A stretch of 64,000 nt of DNA from Buchnera aphidicola (Panaphis juglandis) (GTDB taxonomy: Bacteria; Pseudomonadota; Gammaproteobacteria; Enterobacterales; Enterobacteriaceae). A program made the translations under genes and the position numbers. Below, one piece after another: positions 59,427 to 64,000 of this stretch. The DNA is taken from contig NZ_OZ060378.1 of the NCBI RefSeq assembly GCF_964059065.1, positions 366,930 to 430,929 of the forward strand, in the 5' to 3' direction. The notes below the pieces were generated by a model that saw only the letters and a list, made by a program, of their open reading frames with translations, ran no database searches and was not told the origin of the DNA. How positions within the stretch are numbered: the stretch's first letter is position 1; each line of letters begins with the position of its first letter.

Positions 59427-60905
59427 TTAATTTATAAATATACTTTTCATATTTTTCATATGAATTCTTAGTTTTCTACCAATATTTTCAATCTTATGAT
59501 TATAAATAGCGTCATTAATATTTTGCAATTCTATATTATTAATATTAGTATTAGGATAAGATACACCAATATCTTCACGTAGAATATTATCTTTGAAAAA
59601 GATATCTAATATTGGTAAAGCTCGTTTCGTAAATAAATAACTACCATATTCAGCAGTATCAGAAATTACAAGATTCATTTCATATAAACGTTTTCTAGAT
59701 ATAGTATTTGCAATTAATGGTAATTCATGTAGTGATTCATAATATGCAGATTCTGATGAAATACCAGAAGATATCATGGTTTCAAAAGCTAATTCAACTC
59801 CTGCTTTTAAAATAGCAACCATTAATGTTCCATATTCAAAATAATCATTTTCAAAAATTTTAATATCAGAATCATAAGAATTTTCAAAATTTGTATTTTT
59901 TATTTCTGATCTCCATTTTAATAAATTACGATCCTTATTTTTCCAATCTTCCATCATACCTGAAGAAAATTTACCTGAAATAATATCATCCATATGCCTT
60001 TGAAATAGTGGCTTTAATATTTTTTTTAATTGTATTGATAACTCATGAATACGAAACTTTGCAGAATTAGAAACACGATTCAACATTAAAGTAATTCCAC
60101 CATGTTTCAAAGATTCAGTAATAACTTCCCATCCATTTTTTAACAAATTCAATGCAAAACCAGATTCATGTCCGTCATCAATTAACTTATCATAAATAAT
60201 TACAGAACTGGTTTGTAATAAACCACATAATATCGTTTGCTCACCCATTAAATCAGATTTTACTTCAGCAATAAATGATGATTTTAATACTCCAGCACGA
60301 TGACTTCCAATAGAATAAGCCCAACATTTCGCAACATCATAACCTTTTTTATAAATATCATTTTCAGAATGCACAGCAATCAAAGAAGGAACACCAAATC
60401 CTCTTTGATACTCTTTTCTTACCTCAGTACCCGGACATTTTGGAGCTACCATAATTACAGTAATATCTTCACGAATCTTCTCACCCATTTCTACAATATT
60501 AAAACCATGAGAATAACCCAACACCGATCCTTTTTTCATCAATGGTTGAATTTTTCTAATAACATTTGAATGTTGTTTATCTGGAGTTAAGTTAATTACT
60601 AAATCAGCTTTAGGTATTAATTTATCGTAATCATCAACTTTAAAACCATTATGAGTTGCATTTACCCATGATTTATTTTTATTTTTAATGCTGTCTTTTT
60701 TTAAAGCAAATGCTATATTTAGTCCTGAATCACGCATATTTAAACCTTGATTCAGACCTTGAGAACCACAACCAATAATTACCACTTGTTTTTTTTTTAG
60801 AATATCTATTATACCTTTAAATTCTGATCGATCTAAAAATTTACATTTTTTTAATTGAATTACTTGGTTTCGAAAATTCAATTGATTAAAATAATTCTTG
60901 GTCAT
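59427..60905 (-). CDS. ilvC: Ketol-acid reductoisomerase
   Basis: Second shared step of valine and isoleucine synthesis (Mg2+, NADPH). 492 residues (E. coli 491), the long class II form. NADPH loop [20 protein letters not shown] near residue 42, catalytic Mg ligands in [12 protein letters not shown] and the duplicated knotted domain ([23 protein letters not shown]). Downstream of ilvD by 66 bp on the same strand, so probably one unit; ilvY is absent, so the E. coli activator control is lost. Confidence 0.97.
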   Translation of the reverse strand: MTKNYFNQLNFRNQVIQLKKCKFLDRSEFKGIIDILKKKQVVIIGCGSQGLNQGLNMRDSGLNIAFALKKDSIKNKNKSWVNATHNGFKVDDYDKLIPKADLVINLTPDKQHSNVIRKIQPLMKKGSVLGYSHGFNIVEMGEKIREDITVIMVAPKCPGTEVRKEYQRGFGVPSLIAVHSENDIYKKGYDVAKCWAYSIGSHRAGVLKSSFIAEVKSDLMGEQTILCGLLQTSSVIIYDKLIDDGHESGFALNLLKNGWEVITESLKHGGITLMLNRVSNSAKFRIHELSIQLKKILKPLFQRHMDDIISGKFSSGMMEDWKNKDRNLLKWRSEIKNTNFENSYDSDIKIFENDYFEYGTLMVAILKAGVELAFETMISSGISSESAYYESLHELPLIANTISRKRLYEMNLVISDTAEYGSYLFTKRALPILDIFFKDNILREDIGVSYPNTNINNIELQNINDAIYNHKIENIGRKLRIHMKNMKSIFIN

Positions 60906-60971
60906 GTAAAATGTTCCTATAGTGTAATATTAAAAAACACATAATTAAATATAACTTTAAAATATATCATA

Positions 60972-62831
60972 TTATTTATACATTAAATTTTGAATTTTAT
61001 TTTTATTGCGTACTGCACCTTGATCAGCGCTCGTAGCAAACAGTGAATACAACTTTAAAGATAATGAAACTTTACGAATTCGATTTTTTGGATGATACGG
61101 ATTTTTGGATTTATTCTCTAAAATGATTCGTTTTTTAATTTCTTCATCGGAAATATCTACATAAATTAATCTTTTTGGAATATTAATATGTATGACATCA
61201 TTATTTTTAATTAAAGCAATTAAACCTTTATCAGCAGCCTCTGGTGAAATATGACCAATTGATAAACCCGAAGTTCCACCAGAAAATCGACCATCGGTAA
61301 TTAGAGCACATGTTTTATCTATTCCCATAGATTTTAAATAAGTACTTGGATACAACATTTCTTGCATACCCGGTCCACCTTTTGGACCTTCATATCGAAT
61401 AACCAAAACATCTCCCATGAAAATCTGGTTACTCAATATTGCTTCTACTGCATCCTCTTGACTCTCATAAACTTTAGCAGGTCCTTTAAAAATCATTTGA
61501 TCTTCATCTAAACTAGCTGTTTTAACAATACATCCATTTTTTGCTAAATTTCCATATAAAACAGCCAAACCACCATCCTTGCTGAAAGAAAACTTTTCTG
61601 AACGAATACAACCAAATTCACGATCTTTATCTAAATTATTCCATCTAAAATCTTGTGAATACGGTTTTACTGTTCTAACACCCATAGGTCCAGCACAAAA
61701 CATACGAATAACTTCAATATCTTTTGTTTCTATGATGTCAAATTTTCTTAATGTATCATTTAATGTAATATTTAAAATATTTTTGACAAAACCATGTATT
61801 AATTTTACTCTATTTAATTCTCCTAAAATACCCATCACTCCACCAGCACGATGAACGTCTTCCATATGGTATAAATCTGTACTAGGAGCAACTTTACATA
61901 AATGAGGTGTTGTTTTTGATAAAAGATCAATATCACTCATAGTGAAATTAATTTCACCTTCTTGAGCAGCAGCTAATAAATGTAGTATTGTATTAGTTGA
62001 ACCACCCATAGCAATATCTAAACGCATAGAGTTTTCAAATGCATTCTTATTTGCAATATTACGAGGTAAAGCAGAATCATCGTTACCATCATAATATCGT
62101 TTTGTTAACTGAACAATTGCCTTTGCTGATTTAATAAACAATTTTTTTCTATCAACATGCGTTGCTAATAAAGTACCATTTCCTGGTAGCGCTAAACCCA
62201 TCGCTTCTATTAAACAATTCATAGAATTAGCAGTAAACATTCCTGAACACGAACCACATGTCGGGCATGCAAATTTTTCAATATTATTTACAATTTTTTC
62301 AGAAACATTTGGATTAGCACTATTAGCGATTGCATCAACAAGATTAATTTTTTTTACTTGATCTAAATAATTCACTTTACCAGCTTCCATGGGACCACCG
62401 GATACAAATACAGTTGGTATATTTAATCTTAATGCTGCCATAAACATACCTGGAGTAATTTTATCACAATTCGAAATGCAAATCATAGAATCTACACAAT
62501 GTGCATTAATCATATATTCAACAGAATCTGCAATTAATTCTCTTGATGGTAAAGAATATAACATACCCGAATGACCCATTGCAATACCATCATCAATCGC
62601 AATAGTATTAAATTCTTTTGCAACACCACCACTATTATTAATTTCTTCTGCCACCAATTTTCCTACATGGTGTAAATGTATGTGTCCAGGAACAAATTGA
62701 ACAAAAGAATTTACTACAGCAATAATAGGTTTTTTAAAATCACTATCTTGCATTCCTGTAGCTCTCCATAATGCTCTTGCTCCTGCCATATTTCTACCAC
62801 TAGTACTGGTTTTAGAACGATATATCGGCAT
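60972..62831 (-). CDS. ilvD: Dihydroxy-acid dehydratase
   Basis: Fe-S dehydratase, third step of valine and isoleucine synthesis. The ATG at 62831 ([17 protein letters not shown]) gives 619 residues (E. coli 616). Cluster cysteines are in [11 protein letters not shown] and [11 protein letters not shown], and the catalytic region GGSTNT and [15 protein letters not shown] is intact. Frame opens at a TTG four codons earlier. It lies 58 bp downstream of tRNA-Trp on the same strand. Confidence 0.97.
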   Translation of the reverse strand: MPIYRSKTSTSGRNMAGARALWRATGMQDSDFKKPIIAVVNSFVQFVPGHIHLHHVGKLVAEEINNSGGVAKEFNTIAIDDGIAMGHSGMLYSLPSRELIADSVEYMINAHCVDSMICISNCDKITPGMFMAALRLNIPTVFVSGGPMEAGKVNYLDQVKKINLVDAIANSANPNVSEKIVNNIEKFACPTCGSCSGMFTANSMNCLIEAMGLALPGNGTLLATHVDRKKLFIKSAKAIVQLTKRYYDGNDDSALPRNIANKNAFENSMRLDIAMGGSTNTILHLLAAAQEGEINFTMSDIDLLSKTTPHLCKVAPSTDLYHMEDVHRAGGVMGILGELNRVKLIHGFVKNILNITLNDTLRKFDIIETKDIEVIRMFCAGPMGVRTVKPYSQDFRWNNLDKDREFGCIRSEKFSFSKDGGLAVLYGNLAKNGCIVKTASLDEDQMIFKGPAKVYESQEDAVEAILSNQIFMGDVLVIRYEGPKGGPGMQEMLYPSTYLKSMGIDKTCALITDGRFSGGTSGLSIGHISPEAADKGLIALIKNNDVIHINIPKRLIYVDISDEEIKKRIILENKSKNPYHPKNRIRKVSLSLKLYSLFATSADQGAVRNKNKIQNLMYK

Positions 62832-62889
62832 ATTTAATCTCAATCATGTGAATTAAAAATAAAACCATTACATTAAATTCATATTATTT

Positions 62890-62963
62890 CAGGGATGGAG
62901 GGAATTGAACCCACAACTTTCGGTTTTGGAGACCGATACTCTACCAAATTGAGTTACATCCCT
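62890..62963 (-). tRNA. tRNA-Trp (CCA)
   Basis: Acceptor AGGGATG/CATCCCT with discriminator G, anticodon loop CTCCAAA (CCA). The D loop has one more T than in E. coli, making 74 nt, and the T stem GTGGG/CCCTC has a T-T mismatch. Otherwise a standard tRNA-Trp. Just upstream of ilvD. Confidence 0.94.
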
Positions 62964-62974
62964 AATACTTTCAT

Positions 62975-63003
62975 ATTATACGTATTAAATAAAATTTAGT
63001 CCA
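62975..63003 (-). promoter_or_regulatory. Promoter for tRNA-Trp (and possibly ilvD)
   Basis: Minus-strand TGGACT, 17-bp spacer and a perfect TATAAT, 11 bp before the tRNA. Read-through would also serve ilvD and ilvC. Confidence 0.65.
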
Positions 63004-63198
63004 CTATCAAATGCATAAAAATTTATTAAAAATATCCATTTAACATAAATTCATAAACAGATACAGAAACTCAAAAATAATTTTATAATAGAATCCATAA
63101 ATTTTATATTAAATACATAAAAATTAAAATTTATACTGTATTCATAAACTACATTTACAATATATTTTATTCAAAAGTTATTACCGAAGGAAAAAATT

Positions 63199-64000
63199 AT
63201 GAAATTTCCAATTTATTTAGACTATGCAGCAACAACTCCAGTAGATGAAGAAATTATGAAAAAAATGATGAAATATTTAACCATCAATGGAATATTTGGA
63301 AATTCATCATCCAGATCACATCAATTCGGTTGGTCGTCAGAAGATATAGTGAATAAATCAAGAGAAAAAATAGCTCAATTAATTAACGCTGATTCAAGAG
63401 AAATAATATTTACATCCGGAGCCACTGAATCCAACAACTTAGCAATTAAAGGATGTAGTGATTTTTATAAAAATAAGGGTAATCATATTATTACTAGCAG
63501 TATTGAACATAAATCAGTACTAGATACATGTAGATATCTTGAACAAAATAATTATTCTGTTACATACGTCAACCCTGATCAATGTGGAAGAATTAAAATA
63601 AATAATATTTTAAAAAACATCCATGAAAATACAATACTAGTTTCAATCATGTATGTCAATAATGAAACAGGAACAATGCAGGATATTCAAGAAATATCAA
63701 AGATTTGCCGTTTAAAAAAAATTTTTTTACACGTTGATGCAACTCAAGGAGTTGGAAAAATTCCTATCGACCTTAAAAAAACTCATATTGATTTAATGTC
63801 ATTTTCTGCACATAAAATATACGGACCTAAAGGTATAGGAGTATTATACGTAAAAAGAAGACCAAGAGTTCGGTTAACAGCACAAATTCATGGAGGTAGT
63901 CATGAACGAGGAATGAGATCCGGAACTTTACCAGTTCACCAAATTGTAGGAATGGGAGAAGCATGTCATATTGCTAAAAATAATATGTTTCATGAATCAA
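63199..64000 (+). CDS. iscS: Cysteine desulfurase IscS (5' part)
   Basis: PLP enzyme that supplies sulfur for Fe-S clusters and tRNA thiolation. 267 codons are present; the rest lies beyond the window edge, including the loop with the active Cys (near residue 328 in E. coli). [48 protein letters not shown] and the PLP lysine in [12 protein letters not shown] at residue 206 are all seen. AAGGAAA lies 7 nt before the ATG. No iscR precedes it, so the usual Fe-S feedback seems lost. Confidence 0.96.
   Translation, partial: MKFPIYLDYAATTPVDEEIMKKMMKYLTINGIFGNSSSRSHQFGWSSEDIVNKSREKIAQLINADSREIIFTSGATESNNLAIKGCSDFYKNKGNHIITSSIEHKSVLDTCRYLEQNNYSVTYVNPDQCGRIKINNILKNIHENTILVSIMYVNNETGTMQDIQEISKICRLKKIFLHVDATQGVGKIPIDLKKTHIDLMSFSAHKIYGPKGIGVLYVKRRPRVRLTAQIHGGSHERGMRSGTLPVHQIVGMGEACHIAKNNMFHES

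Overview
The window is a piece of a very AT-rich, strongly reduced gammaproteobacterial chromosome. I read it as Buchnera aphidicola, the primary endosymbiont of aphids. The evidence is near full-length enterobacterial-type proteins, E. coli-like gene blocks that have collapsed onto one another (miaA/purA, dut/pyrE, nfuA/bioH, rho/trxA/ilvC, hslVU/fpr), Lys/Asn/Ile-rich proteins full of poly-A codons, and no insertion sequences, prophage, CRISPR arrays or toxin systems. Assignments rest on my knowledge of E. coli and Buchnera families; no database search or computation was run. A single chromosomal trpEG pair, instead of the plasmid-borne copies of Aphidinae symbionts, would fit a lineage outside Aphidinae (as reported for Schlechtendalia), but this is inference.

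Layout. 1-1.5 kb: def and fmt on the plus strand (initiator formyl group). 1.5-21 kb, minus strand: alpha operon (rplQ-rpoA-rpsD-rpsK-rpsM), spc (rpmJ-secY to rplN), S10 (rpsQ to rpsJ), str (tuf-fusA-rpsG-rpsL) and tusBCD. A hairpin separates S10 from spc and another separates str from S10. 21-29 kb: tsgA, trpS, rpe, aroB, aroK, tRNA-Ser, deoD, an 837-bp gene-free stretch, nfuA and bioH. 29-36.6 kb: ssb, dnaB, yqgE, ruvX, hemW, mutY, yggX, sbcB. 36.7-41 kb: tRNA-Asn, tRNA-Ile(CAT), pyrE, dut, rplI-rpsR-rpsF, purA. 41-46 kb: trpG-trpE, miaA, pgi. 46.5-50.6 kb: tRNA-Gly, rpmE, hslVU, fpr, epmA. 50.7-55.7 kb: a 431-residue orphan, rsmJ, ynfM, dapF, cyaY. 55.7-64 kb: tRNA-Pro/His/Arg, rho, trxA, a 1.4-kb gene-free stretch, ilvC, ilvD, tRNA-Trp and the start of iscS, which runs off the window.

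Functionally the window combines translation and secretion machinery with symbiosis-type anabolism: anthranilate synthase and two shikimate steps (aroK, aroB) feeding tryptophan, ilvC/ilvD for branched-chain amino acids, and dapF for lysine and peptidoglycan. A sulfur and Fe-S thread (tusBCD, nfuA, yggX, cyaY, iscS) supports tRNA thiolation and the Fe-S enzymes encoded nearby (ilvD, mutY, hemW). tRNA and translation-factor modification genes (miaA, epmA, rsmJ) persist despite the reduction.

I did not find a novel multigene system. The best leads are the orphan at 50.7-52.0 kb, the chromosomal trpEG location, the long overlap of rpmC into rpsQ, very long coding poly-A tracts, a CSPC thioredoxin, and two long gene-free stretches.
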